Assembly: GCF_011742165.1 (NCBI RefSeq)
Contig: NZ_JAAQTO010000018.1
Location: 124,001 to 188,000 of the forward strand
DNA: 64,000 bases
Direction: 5' to 3'
Source: Billgrantia bachuensis
GTDB lineage: Bacteria; Pseudomonadota; Gammaproteobacteria; Pseudomonadales; Halomonadaceae
Shown: one piece after another, positions 16,672-27,020 of the stretch
Layout of the letters: every line of letters begins with the position of its first letter
How positions within the stretch are numbered: position 1 is the first letter of the stretch
Position numbers and translations under genes: made by a program
The notes under the pieces: generated by a model
What the model saw: the letters and a program-made list of their open reading frames with translations, nothing else
The model's database searches: none
Told to the model about the DNA's origin: nothing

Positions 16672-17805
16672 TCATGGCGAACCACCGAGCCAGCGGTAGC
16701 GGCCCCTCAATCGGCTCCTCACCACCTCGGCCAGGGTATTGACCAGGAAGGTGAACAGGAACAGCAGCAGTGCCGCCAGCAGCAGCAGCAGATAGGCCTC
16801 GCTGCCGGGCACCGCCTCGGGCAGCTCGACGGCGATGCCCGCCGCCATGGTCCGCATGCCCTCGAAGGGGCTGAGGCTCATCAGGGCGGTGTTGCCACTG
16901 GCCATCAGCACGATCATCGTCTCGCCTACGGCGCGCCCGGCGCCGATCATCACCGCGGCGAAGATGCCCGGCGCAGCGGCTGGAAGCACTACCCGCCACA
17001 GGGTCTGCCAGCGCGTCGCGCCCAGGGCGTGCGCTCCCTCGCCGAGCCTGCCCGGGACGCCCGAGAGCGCATCCTCGGCCAAGGCGTAGACGCTCGGCAT
17101 CACGGCGAAACCCATCGCCAGCCCCACGATCATGGCATTGCGCGTGGCGTAATCGAGCCCCAGCTCGGCATCCAGCCAGCCGCGCAGGTCGCCGCCGAAC
17201 AGCAGCGACTCGACCCAGGGTGAGAAGAGCAGGGTGAGCGATGCCAGCAGGGCCAGCCAAGGCACCAACCAGAGCCCGGCCCGGGCCAGCGACAGCCGGC
17301 GACGCCCTGCCGAAGGCAGACGCCGCCACACCGCGGCGGCCAGCAATATCCCCAGTGGCAACACCAGCAAAAGTGCCAGCGAGCCCGCCAGATGTCGCTC
17401 CACCCAAGGGGCCAGCACGAGGCCGGCAACGAAACCGATCACCACCCCGGGGAGAGCCTCCATCATCTCCAAGGTAGGCTTGATGCGACTGCGCAACCGC
17501 TGCGACATGAACAGCGACGAGTGGACAGCGGCACCCAGCGCCAGGGGTATGGCGAAGGCCATCGCCCAGAAGGCCGCCTTCAGCGTGCCCCAGGCCATTG
17601 GCGTCAGCGCCATGCGGATGCGCGACGAATCGAGGGCCCCCCCCAGCAGAGCCGGCATGACCTCCATCGCCAGGAATACTCCGATGGCCAAGACCGCGAC
17701 TATCACTCCGATGCCTCCGGCCGTGATCAGGGCAGTAGCCAACCGATCGCGCTGCCGACGCCATAGGGGCCGGAAGGAAGAGGAATCGGGAGAGGGCTCT
17801 ATCAT
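16672..17805 (-). CDS. pstC: Phosphate ABC transporter permease PstC
   Basis: 377 residues from ATG 17805; upstream codons in the frame run into pstS and lack conserved character. Membrane segments and the PstC loop LEMMEALPGVVIGFVAGLVL (about 130-150) are visible, and EGAHALGATRWQTLWRVVLP near residue 275 is the EAA motif that contacts PstB. It pairs with long-form PstA. From memory, the Pseudomonas counterpart carries a long extra N-terminal region; this one does not. A PHO box and a -10-like TTATAC lie directly upstream, leaving almost no untranslated leader if transcription starts there. Confidence 0.92.
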   Translation of the reverse strand: MIEPSPDSSSFRPLWRRQRDRLATALITAGGIGVIVAVLAIGVFLAMEVMPALLGGALDSSRIRMALTPMAWGTLKAAFWAMAFAIPLALGAAVHSSLFMSQRLRSRIKPTLEMMEALPGVVIGFVAGLVLAPWVERHLAGSLALLLVLPLGILLAAAVWRRLPSAGRRRLSLARAGLWLVPWLALLASLTLLFSPWVESLLFGGDLRGWLDAELGLDYATRNAMIVGLAMGFAVMPSVYALAEDALSGVPGRLGEGAHALGATRWQTLWRVVLPAAAPGIFAAVMIGAGRAVGETMIVLMASGNTALMSLSPFEGMRTMAAGIAVELPEAVPGSEAYLLLLLAALLLFLFTFLVNTLAEVVRSRLRGRYRWLGGSP

Positions 17806-17815
17806 GATCGGCAGC

Positions 17816-17846
17816 GTATAACGGCTTGATGACAGTTGGATGACAG
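17816..17846 (-). promoter_or_regulatory. PHO box and -10 element upstream of pstC
   Basis: On the minus strand, positions 17846-17829 read CTGTCATCCAACTGTCAT, two perfect CTGTCAT half-sites with a 4-base spacer, as in the E. coli PHO consensus. Seven bases further, 17821-17816 read TTATAC, a plausible -10. This is the expected geometry for a PhoB-activated promoter. It lies between the pstS stop (17849) and the pstC start (17805). Confidence 0.9.
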
Positions 17847-17848
17847 CG

Positions 17849-18814
17849 TCACGGCCGTGGATCGTCCAGGCCCAACCGCTCACGCTGGGACGCCATAGCC
17901 GTATCCGATAGCGCCACGAAGCCCAGCTCCGCGACCGTCTGCTGGCCTTGCGGCGAGAGGATGAGCTCCAGCAGCGCCCGCTCCGGCCCTGAAAGCGCCT
18001 CGCCAGGCGGCAGGTTGGCATAGAGGTACAATGCCCGGCTCAGCGGATAGTCGCCCCGGCGAACCTGCTCGGCTTCGGGCAGCCGAAGCATGCCCTCATC
18101 ATCCTCCAGGGCCAGAGGCTTGACCCCTGGCGTCAGATGGTTGAGGCCGACATAGCCGATTGCCTCGCGGCTCTCGGTCACTGCCGCCACCACGGCGGCT
18201 GAACCGGGGTGTTCGTTGAGGCGCCGGCGATACTCGCCACCGCACAGTGCAAGCTGGCGAAAGAGTCCATAGCTGCCCGATGCCGGGTTGCGCCCGTGCA
18301 GCTCGATACGCCCGTCCCGTCCCTCGATGGCAAGCTGCTCCCAGCGAGTGATATCTCGCTCGCCGCCGCAGCGACGGGTTTGCGAGAAGATCGCATCGAC
18401 CTCGGTCAGGCGCAGCGATTCCAGCGCATGGTGGCGGTGGACGATGACCGCCAGTGCATCACGGGCCACCTCCACTTCCACCGGTGCGTAACCATGGCTC
18501 CGGGCAAAGGCCTGACGCTCTTCCTCGTCCATCGGGCGAGACATGGGACCGAGCCGAGTGGTACCGGCCGCCAGCGCCGGAGGGGCGCTGGCCGATCCGC
18601 TGGCCTGCAGTTGCAGGCGAATGCCGGGATGGCGCTCGCCAAGCTGCTCGCCCCAGCGCAACATCAGCCCGGCCATGGTGTCGGAGCCAACGACGCCCAG
18701 GGTACCGACTGGCGGCTCGCTCGCCTGGGCCACCGTCACCAGCATCGCCAGCAGCATGGCGAGATAGCCATGACGTAGCTTGTGCCAGCCGAGCGTCGCG
18801 CCGATGGGAATCAT
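17849..18814 (-). CDS. pstS: Phosphate ABC transporter substrate-binding protein (PstS family)
   Basis: 321 residues. A signal peptide (hydrophobic core LAMLLAMLVTVAQA, cleavage near residue 31) precedes a periplasmic binding domain with GVVGSDTMAGLMLRWGEQL, ASGSASAPPALAAG, SRPMDEEE and NPASGSYGLFRQ. These are the phosphate-contacting loops of the PstS-like family (PBP-like, type 2). It is immediately upstream of pstC on the same strand. No PHO box was seen upstream of it, so its regulation may differ from pstCAB. Confidence 0.9.
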   Translation of the reverse strand: MIPIGATLGWHKLRHGYLAMLLAMLVTVAQASEPPVGTLGVVGSDTMAGLMLRWGEQLGERHPGIRLQLQASGSASAPPALAAGTTRLGPMSRPMDEEERQAFARSHGYAPVEVEVARDALAVIVHRHHALESLRLTEVDAIFSQTRRCGGERDITRWEQLAIEGRDGRIELHGRNPASGSYGLFRQLALCGGEYRRRLNEHPGSAAVVAAVTESREAIGYVGLNHLTPGVKPLALEDDEGMLRLPEAEQVRRGDYPLSRALYLYANLPPGEALSGPERALLELILSPQGQQTVAELGFVALSDTAMASQRERLGLDDPRP

Positions 18815-18981
18815 GCCGGCCTCCTTAATAGCGGTCGAAGATTGCTGCCGGGACAGCGAAGCGCCTATGGCGACTTGTCGCAGCGCTGGTGAGCACAGGC
18901 CTTGGCGTATAAGATGACCTACTGTGATCGCTGCAATGCAATATCACCACCCACAACAACAAGCCGAGCTTACGACATTCC

Positions 18982-19389
18982 ATGATCGACCTCGACGACG
19001 TTCCCGCTCCGCAGGGGCAACTGACCCTCAAGTTACTGGCCAATCGGCAGGATACCAACCTCTACGGTGACATTCCCGGTGGCTGGCTGGTATGCCACAT
19101 GGATCAGGCCGCCGAACTGACGGCGGGCCGTGAAGCGCATGGTCGCACCGCCACCGTAGCCATCGAGACCATGGACTTCCTGTGCCCGGTCCGCGTCGGC
19201 TCGATGGTCAATATCTACACTGCCGTGCGAGAGATCGGCCACAGCTCGATCAAGATCGATGTGGAGGTTTGGATCCGCCAGCCCCATGAGCGTGAGAACA
19301 GCGAACTGCACAAGGTGACCGAAGCCCGCTTCGTGATGGTGGCTCTCGATGACAAGGGTCGCATCCGCGCAGTGCATCAGGCGGGCTGA
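18982..19389 (+). CDS. YciA-family acyl-CoA thioesterase (hot-dog fold)
   Basis: 135 residues, YciA length. LANRQDTNLYGDIPGGWLV near residue 20 contains the catalytic Asp and the Asn/Gly loop typical of YciA-type enzymes, and AVREIGHSSIKIDVEVWIRQ forms the central helix and strand. These enzymes hydrolyse short or medium acyl-CoA thioesters. It is a single-gene transcript, divergent from pstS. No partner genes suggest a specific pathway. Confidence 0.87.
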   Translation: MIDLDDVPAPQGQLTLKLLANRQDTNLYGDIPGGWLVCHMDQAAELTAGREAHGRTATVAIETMDFLCPVRVGSMVNIYTAVREIGHSSIKIDVEVWIRQPHERENSELHKVTEARFVMVALDDKGRIRAVHQAG

Positions 19390-19432
19390 GCGCTCACTGG
19401 GTAACCTTCCCCTTCCTCAGGCTCAACGTGAC

Positions 19433-19454
19433 GAGGGCGCCTTATGGCGCCCTC
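19433..19454. terminator. Inverted repeat between convergent genes
   Basis: GAGGGCGCC-TTAT-GGCGCCCTC is a perfect 9-bp stem with a 4-base loop. It lies between the thioesterase stop (19389) and the convergent TRAP-protein stop (19481). No T-run follows on either strand, so it is a weak or Rho-assisted terminator at best. Confidence 0.5.
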
Positions 19455-19480
19455 GCAGCTCGGCGTTGGCGAACCGATGG

Positions 19481-20569
19481 TCAGTCGACGATGCTGTCGC
19501 GGGCCTTGAGGTAGGCGAATTCACCGGCATCGTTGGAGGGACGAACCAACTGCTGGAAGGCCTGATAGGACTCGTAGACCTTGGCTGAGTCCGGGTCGCT
19601 TTCGATCTGCTCTTGAATGACCGTCTGAGAAGCCTCGTAGAGTGCTTCCATGACATCCTGGGGGAAAGTGCGCAGCTGCACCCCGTGCTCCTCCACCAGG
19701 GTCTCCAGCGCCTGAGCATTGCGATAGATGAATTCGCTGTACATCGCCAGGTTGGAGGCGCGTGCCGCCTCGGTCACCACCGCCTTGAGGTCGTCGGGTA
19801 GATCGTTCCAGGCGTCGAGGTTGACGGTACCTTCGAGCACAGCAGACGGCTCGTTCCAGGCCGAAGTGTAGTAATAGTCTGCTACCTGATGCAGGCCGAA
19901 GGCCAGATCGTTGTAGGGACTGACCCAGTCGGCAGCATCGAGCACGCCGGTCTGCATCGAGGTGAAGATCTCGCCACCCGGCATGTTCACCGTGGTCACG
20001 CCGATACGATTCATGGCTTCACCGGCCAGCCCCGGCAGACGCAGCTTGATGCCCTGAAGGTCCTCGAGCGAGTTGATCTCTTTCTTGAACCAACCGCCGG
20101 GCTGGGTGCCGGTGTTACCCACGGCGAACGGCTTGAGGTTGTGCTTGGCATAGATCTCGTCCCACAGCTCCTGACCGCCGCCGTGGTAGAGCCAAGCGTT
20201 GGTTTCGTTAGTGTTCATGCCGAACGGCACGGCAGTGAAGAACTGCGAAGCGGCAACCTTGCCACGCCAGTAGTAGGCCGCCGAGTGACCCATCTGGGCG
20301 GTACCGGCGGCGACGGCGTCGAAGACTTCCAATGGCGGTACCAACTCACCTGCACCGTGGACGCGAACGCGCATACGGCCATTGGAGAGCTGCTCGATGC
20401 GCTTGGCGAAATCGCTGGCCCCTGTACCCAGAGCCGGAAAGTTGGTCGGCCAGGAGGTGACCATGTCCCAGGTAATGGTTTCCTGCGCCTTGGCGGTGGA
20501 AACGAATGGCGCGGCGACGACACCGGCGGCGCCGAGTCCGGCGGTCTTGAGGAATTTGCGGCGTTGCAT
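19481..20569 (-). CDS. TRAP transporter substrate-binding protein (DctP family)
   Basis: 362 residues from ATG 20569 (a second ATG at 20578 is too close to the GGAG site). The N-terminus MQRRKFLKTAGLGAAG is a twin-arginine signal, cleaved after about residue 28. The body matches the alpha-keto acid/TakP-like branch of DctP proteins: WPTNFPALGTGASDFAKRI, GHSAAYYWRGKVAASQFF and LRLPGLAGEAMNRIG, the last with the conserved ligand-binding Arg. Proteins of this type deliver organic acids to DctQ/DctM permeases, but none is encoded nearby, so this is an orphan binding protein. Confidence 0.92.
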   Translation of the reverse strand: MQRRKFLKTAGLGAAGVVAAPFVSTAKAQETITWDMVTSWPTNFPALGTGASDFAKRIEQLSNGRMRVRVHGAGELVPPLEVFDAVAAGTAQMGHSAAYYWRGKVAASQFFTAVPFGMNTNETNAWLYHGGGQELWDEIYAKHNLKPFAVGNTGTQPGGWFKKEINSLEDLQGIKLRLPGLAGEAMNRIGVTTVNMPGGEIFTSMQTGVLDAADWVSPYNDLAFGLHQVADYYYTSAWNEPSAVLEGTVNLDAWNDLPDDLKAVVTEAARASNLAMYSEFIYRNAQALETLVEEHGVQLRTFPQDVMEALYEASQTVIQEQIESDPDSAKVYESYQAFQQLVRPSNDAGEFAYLKARDSIVD

Positions 20570-20671
20570 GGCGAGCATGACTCCAGTGGTTATTCTAAGT
20601 CGCGTCTAATCAAGCGCGATGTGTCCGCCTGTGAGTATGCTTAATGACAATTTGGGCAGCAAGGGCGTCTT

Positions 20672-20687
20672 TTGACGTAGACGTCAA
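20672..20687. promoter_or_regulatory. Candidate operator upstream of the TRAP binding protein
   Basis: TTGACGT-AG-ACGTCAA is a perfect 7-bp inverted repeat with a 2-base centre. It lies about 100 bases upstream of the TRAP protein start and just downstream of the uvrD stop. Its symmetry and size fit the site of a dimeric regulator; the cognate protein is unknown. Confidence 0.4.
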
Positions 20688-20728
20688 CGTACCCAGGGAT
20701 ATGCCGATTTACCTCGCCGTTTCACCTC

Positions 20729-22936
<2,208 letters not shown>

Positions 22937-23235
22937 GGAAGGGGTCTGCCGCTGGAAAATTGATCGCCCAGCTTAGCATATTGAACCCTGTGAGGCCTGG
23001 CGTTGCCAGGCGCGGTACGATTCGCGACACGCTCGGACGAAACCCTGACGCGCCACTGGCCGCCTGCGCGTCGCGTCGGAACAAGGTCCCTCTTGCCGAC
23101 GCTAAATCGACATCCCTGTCGATTTCCGCGCGCGGCTGCGTTGGCGTCAGCGTCCTCGCTAAGGTCGCGCCATCTGCACCGCGCCAGCCCCGTTCTCGTG
23201 TGAGCGGCGCCTGGGATAGCCGAGTGCTCTGGCCG
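22937..23235. other. Intergenic stretch with two perfect hairpins between uvrD and hexR
   Basis: About 300 bases with no supportable gene. It holds GCCTGGC-GTT-GCCAGGC at 22995-23011 and AAATCGACA-TCCC-TGTCGATTT at 23104-23125. Neither is followed by a T-run. The second hairpin is embedded in a very GC-rich context and resembles a repetitive extragenic palindrome rather than a terminator. The uvrD promoter should also lie here, but no convincing -35/-10 pair was identified. Confidence 0.45.
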
Positions 23236-24099
23236 CTAGGGCTTACCTTCCTGTTCCGGAAACCTCAGCGGCGTCAGGCTCTTCTTCACCGCCTTGAGCT
23301 GCTCTGCGAGCCTCGGCCCGCGGGTCTTGGCCACGCCCACGGCAAGCACGTCGACCAGCACCAGGTGGGCGATACGCGAGCTCATCGGCGTATATATCTC
23401 GGTGTCCTCGTGGACATCGATATACAGCGGCAGGGTCACCTCCTCGGCCAGCGGCGAGCCACTGGGGCACAGGCCGATCACAGTAGCCCCCGCCTCGCGG
23501 GCCAGGCGCACGCTGGCCACCAGGGCGCGGGTGCGGCCGGTCTGGGAGATCGCCACCACCACGTCACCCTCCTTGAGCGTCACCGCCGACATGTTCTGCA
23601 TGTGCGGGTCGGCATAGGCGGCGGTGGAGATCTGCAGGCGGAAGAACTTGTGCTGGGCATCGAAGGCCACCGCGCCGGAAGCGCCGAAGCCGTAGAACTC
23701 GACCCGATTGGCCATGGCCAGCGCCTGGATCGCTCGGCTCATGGCATCGTTGTCGAGCCGATCGCGCACCGACAGCAAGGTACCCACGGTGGAGTCGAAG
23801 ATGCTCTGCGAGAACTCGGCGACCGAGTCGTCGTCGTTCATCGTGAACTGGGCGAACTGACTGCCCGAGGCCAGCATTTGCGCCAGCTTGAGCTTGAAGT
23901 CCTGAAATCCGTTGCAGCCCAGCGCCCGACAGAAACGCACCACGGTCGGTTCGCTCACCTTGGCCTCGGTGGCCAGGTCGACGATGCGCATATGGATCAC
24001 TTCGTCGGGGTTGCGAAGCACGAAGCGCGCCACTTTCTGCTCGGAGCGGCGGAAATGCTCCATGCGGCGTCTCATTTCATCGAACAGGGCGCGGCTCAC
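23236..24099 (-). CDS. hexR: HexR-type MurR/RpiR-family transcriptional regulator
   Basis: 287 residues, the HexR length. The N-terminal RpiR helix-turn-helix (about residues 1-77, with ATEAKVSEPTVVRFCRALGC as the recognition region) is followed by a SIS sugar-phosphate-binding domain (ISQTGRTRALVASVRLA near residue 185). HexR represses Entner-Doudoroff and central carbon genes and is released by 2-keto-3-deoxy-6-phosphogluconate. No edd, zwf or eda gene is in the window, so it would act elsewhere. Confidence 0.9.
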   Translation of the reverse strand: MSRALFDEMRRRMEHFRRSEQKVARFVLRNPDEVIHMRIVDLATEAKVSEPTVVRFCRALGCNGFQDFKLKLAQMLASGSQFAQFTMNDDDSVAEFSQSIFDSTVGTLLSVRDRLDNDAMSRAIQALAMANRVEFYGFGASGAVAFDAQHKFFRLQISTAAYADPHMQNMSAVTLKEGDVVVAISQTGRTRALVASVRLAREAGATVIGLCPSGSPLAEEVTLPLYIDVHEDTEIYTPMSSRIAHLVLVDVLAVGVAKTRGPRLAEQLKAVKKSLTPLRFPEQEGKP

Positions 24100-24288
24100 G
24101 CGGAACTCCTTGGTAGACGAACGCAGAGGCTCAGTATGCCTGATCCGGCTCGCTTGGGGGAGTTTCCCTATGAAAGCGTGGAATGGCCCACTTCGTCACG
24201 AAACTGTCAAGTAGGGTATAGTAAAGATGCTGTGATTTGATCTTGTACCAGAGAAGATAAGGCACAGAAGAAGAAGGGAGAGTCGATC

Positions 24289-24489
24289 ATGAGTAAGGTC
24301 GAACGGGTCACTTCCGTCAAGAACGAACTTCTCGACATCTTCATGAGCATCAATGTCGCCGAGCATGAGAAGCGCTCCCGCAGCGCCGCTCAGCGTAACC
24401 TGCGAGCCCGGCGCGGCATCGAGTTGCACCAGGAGTTCAAGCAGCTGGAGCGCGACATCGCCGATCTGGCCGACGAAGAGAAACACTGA
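24289..24489 (+). CDS. Small basic/acidic helical protein, conserved hypothetical
   Basis: 66 residues, hydrophilic, predicted helical, without signal or membrane segment. It starts MSKVERVTSVKNELLDIFMS, and the C-terminal half contains ARRGIELHQEFKQLERDIADL, a likely amphipathic helix. It resembles the small proteins grouped with Pseudomonas PA3496, but I hold that only tentatively. ATG 24289 has a purine-rich GAAGGGAGAG sequence upstream, and strong hairpins follow the stop. It is a stand-alone gene; role unknown. Confidence 0.65.
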   Translation: MSKVERVTSVKNELLDIFMSINVAEHEKRSRSAAQRNLRARRGIELHQEFKQLERDIADLADEEKH

Positions 24490-24490
24490 A

Positions 24491-24548
24491 ACGGCCGCCA
24501 AGAGGCGGCCGTGAAGGCAGACAACTCAAGCCCCGCCCGGCGGGGCTT
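24491..24548. terminator. Tandem hairpins between convergent genes
   Basis: Two perfect stems lie between the 66-residue gene and the convergent transporter gene. ACGGCCGCC-AAGA-GGCGGCCGT is at 24491-24512 and AAGCCCCG-CCCGG-CGGGGCTT at 24528-24548. Neither has a long T-run, but strength and position make them terminators for the converging transcripts. Confidence 0.75.
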
Positions 24549-24572
24549 AGGGGGGTCGTCACCCCGGTAGCG

Positions 24573-25919
24573 TCACCCCAGCAAAGAGTGAATGAACACC
24601 GCGACCACGCCCAGCGGCGCCACGTAACGCGCCACCACGAGCCACAGCGACTCGCTACCGCCGGAGAGATTGAGTTCGTCGGCCACGCTCTTACGATCCA
24701 GGCACCAGGCAACGAACAGGATCGCGCCGAGGCCTGTCAGGGGCAGCAGAATCTTGCTGGTGAAGGTATCCAGCAGGTCGAAGATGTTGAGCCCCATGAT
24801 CAGAACATCCCCCAGCATGTTGAACGAGAGCAGAGCGAGGATACCCAGTATCCATACCGCCACCCCGCTGATCAGGGTCGCCACGACGCGCGAGAGCGGC
24901 GTGCGCTCCTCGACGAACTCCACCACCGGTTCCAGCAGCGAGATGGCCGAGGTCAACGCCGCGAAGGTCAGCAGCAAAAAGAACGCCAGGCCAAGCAGAG
25001 TGCCGCCGGCCATGTTGCCGAAGGCCAGCGGCAGCGTGACGAAGATCAGCCCTGGGCCCGAAGCGAGATCCAGTCCGTTGGCAAACACGATGGGGAAGAT
25101 CGCCAGACCCGCCAGCAAGGCGATGCCGGTATCGAGGATGATCACGGTACGGGCGGTGCCCAGCAGGTTGACCTCTTCTCCCAGGTAGGAGCCGTAGGCC
25201 ATCATGATGCCCATGCCCAGCGAGAGGGTGAAGAAAGCCTGCCCCATGGCAGCCAACACCACCTCGCCGTTGATGGCGCCCCAGTCGGGCCGGAACATGA
25301 AGGAGAGCGCCTCACCGAAGTGACCGGTCGTCATGCCGTAGCCCACCAGGACCAGCATCAGGATTACCAGCGCCGGCATCATGGTTCGAACAGCCCCTTC
25401 CAGTCCCTTGGTCACGCCGCGGGCCACGATGCCGATGACCAGCACCATGAAAAGGGTGTGCCATAGCAACAGCACACCGGGGCTGGCCAGCATACCGGCG
25501 AAGACGCCACCGACTTCCTCGGCATTCTGGCCGCTGAACGTACCGGTGATCGAACCCAGCGTGTAGGAGAGCGACCAGCCACCGATCACGCTGTAGAAGG
25601 AAAGGATCAGGAAGGCGCCCAGAACGCCGCTGACACCGACCAACACCCAGGCCGGCAAGTGTCCGCCCCGGCGCGCGAGTTCGGACATGGCATTGATCGG
25701 GTTCTTCTGACCACGCCGACCGATCAGCCACTCTGCCACCAGGATCGGCAGACCGATGACGGCGATGCAGAGCAGGTAGACCAGGACGAAAGCTGCCCCT
25801 CCGCTCTCGCCCACCATATAGGGAAACTTCCAGATATTGCCCAGCCCCACCGCCGAACCAGCGGCCGCGAGCACGAAGGTCATCTTCGATGACCATTGCG
25901 CATGTACGAGTTTAGACAT
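24573..25919 (-). CDS. Sodium-dependent transporter, NSS/SNF family
   Basis: 448 residues with 11-12 hydrophobic segments. The N-terminus carries the NSS sodium and substrate signature AAAGSAVGLGNIWKFPYMVG. AFFTLSLGMGIMMAYGSY is the helix 6 region and LTFAALTSAISLLEPVVEF the helix 8 sodium site. Members co-transport amino acids or related amines with sodium. The exact substrate cannot be told from sequence. Sodium coupling fits a halophile. Single gene with its own upstream region. Confidence 0.92.
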   Translation of the reverse strand: MSKLVHAQWSSKMTFVLAAAGSAVGLGNIWKFPYMVGESGGAAFVLVYLLCIAVIGLPILVAEWLIGRRGQKNPINAMSELARRGGHLPAWVLVGVSGVLGAFLILSFYSVIGGWSLSYTLGSITGTFSGQNAEEVGGVFAGMLASPGVLLLWHTLFMVLVIGIVARGVTKGLEGAVRTMMPALVILMLVLVGYGMTTGHFGEALSFMFRPDWGAINGEVVLAAMGQAFFTLSLGMGIMMAYGSYLGEEVNLLGTARTVIILDTGIALLAGLAIFPIVFANGLDLASGPGLIFVTLPLAFGNMAGGTLLGLAFFLLLTFAALTSAISLLEPVVEFVEERTPLSRVVATLISGVAVWILGILALLSFNMLGDVLIMGLNIFDLLDTFTSKILLPLTGLGAILFVAWCLDRKSVADELNLSGGSESLWLVVARYVAPLGVVAVFIHSLLG

Positions 25920-26050
25920 GGTTCACCTATTGTTGTGTGTCTGGTCGTTGATCTTTCTCAAGCGCAAAAACACAGAAGATAGGAGGGTTTTTGGCTCGAA
26001 TGCCGGCAAATTTATCCGATCATACGCTCGAACGCCAGTAACGATGTCAG

Positions 26051-26917
26051 TCAGAACAGGCTCGTTTGCCGCTCCCCGGCAAAAGCACCCAGAGGTGGCA
26101 GGTCGATGTCGCAGGCAAGCGCCTGGAAGAGCCGCCTGGCCAGTTGCGGAGCCTGACGGTTGTCAGCGGTATGCACAAACAAGAAAGGGGTTTTCCCCTG
26201 TTTTATCCACAGCTTGATCTGTCCAACCCACGGCTGGAAGTGATCCCTATTGATTGACTCTTCCAGATGCCCGATGAAGCGAATCAACGGCTGGTTTCCC
26301 GTGGAAAGCACGTGTAATGGGCATCTTGGCTTTTCACTCTGGGCGTGGGCCAGAGCCGGGCTGCCTTCCGCTGTTGTCGAAAACAACGCACGGACGTCGA
26401 GCATGGCGCGGTTGGCGCCATGAGTTATCAACAGGCGGTTCAAGGCAACTTCGGCCATCCCCTTGTGGAAAAACTCGGGATGACGAACCTCCACGGCGCA
26501 GGGAATGCCAGCCGGCCAGCGCAACAGCAACGCCTCTAGCCGGGGCAGTTCGGCGAAGCCGAAATCCCGCGGCAACTGAACGAGCAGCGGGCCCAGGCGA
26601 TCATGCAGCGGCGCGAGCGCGTCGAGAAAGGCATCGAACTCGGCCTCGACGTCGTGTAGACGCTTCCCATGGGTGAGTGTCGCCGGCAACTTGAAGCAGA
26701 AACGGAAGGAGGGGGGAGCCAGGCGCGACCAGCCTGCCACCGTCTCCGCTCTGGGTGCACCGCTGTAGAAGGTCGTGTTGCCCTCCACCGCGGAGAAGAC
26801 CTGAGCGTAGTCGGCCAGCCAACTCTCCTGGCCAGCGTAGGGCGGGTAAAGGGAGCCACACCACTCGGGATTGGCCCACATGGGCAAACCCAGATACAGT
26901 CCGGACAACCTTTTCAT
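26051..26917 (-). CDS. DUF72 (YecE-like) protein
   Basis: 288 residues from ATG 26917, which has AGGAG upstream (GTTACAGGAGT); the frame is open for another 40 codons without support. YecE-family features are LGLPMWANPEWCGSLYPPYA (N-terminal strand and loop), FSAVEGNTTFYSGAP, FRFCFKLPATLTHGKRL, LLVQLPRDFGF and AVEVRHPEFFHKG. The family adopts a TIM-barrel fold; its biochemical function is unknown to me. It is divergent from the PAP2 phosphatase gene. Confidence 0.88.
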   Translation of the reverse strand: MKRLSGLYLGLPMWANPEWCGSLYPPYAGQESWLADYAQVFSAVEGNTTFYSGAPRAETVAGWSRLAPPSFRFCFKLPATLTHGKRLHDVEAEFDAFLDALAPLHDRLGPLLVQLPRDFGFAELPRLEALLLRWPAGIPCAVEVRHPEFFHKGMAEVALNRLLITHGANRAMLDVRALFSTTAEGSPALAHAQSEKPRCPLHVLSTGNQPLIRFIGHLEESINRDHFQPWVGQIKLWIKQGKTPFLFVHTADNRQAPQLARRLFQALACDIDLPPLGAFAGERQTSLF

Positions 26918-27020
26918 ACTCCTGTAACAAAAATAATCGGAAACGACGCGGGCCGAGTGGCAGCATGAGCTTCCCGCCCAGGCTGCACAAGGAAGATGCG
27001 CCACTGCTGCGCCGAATGCC

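Noticed and set aside
18815..18981. Search for a PHO box upstream of pstS
   Set aside because: No pair of CTGTCAT-like half-sites at the right spacing; only scattered weak matches.
26203..26211. Perfect DnaA box TTATCCACA inside the DUF72 gene
   Set aside because: Isolated, in coding sequence, with no other boxes or AT-rich element around it.
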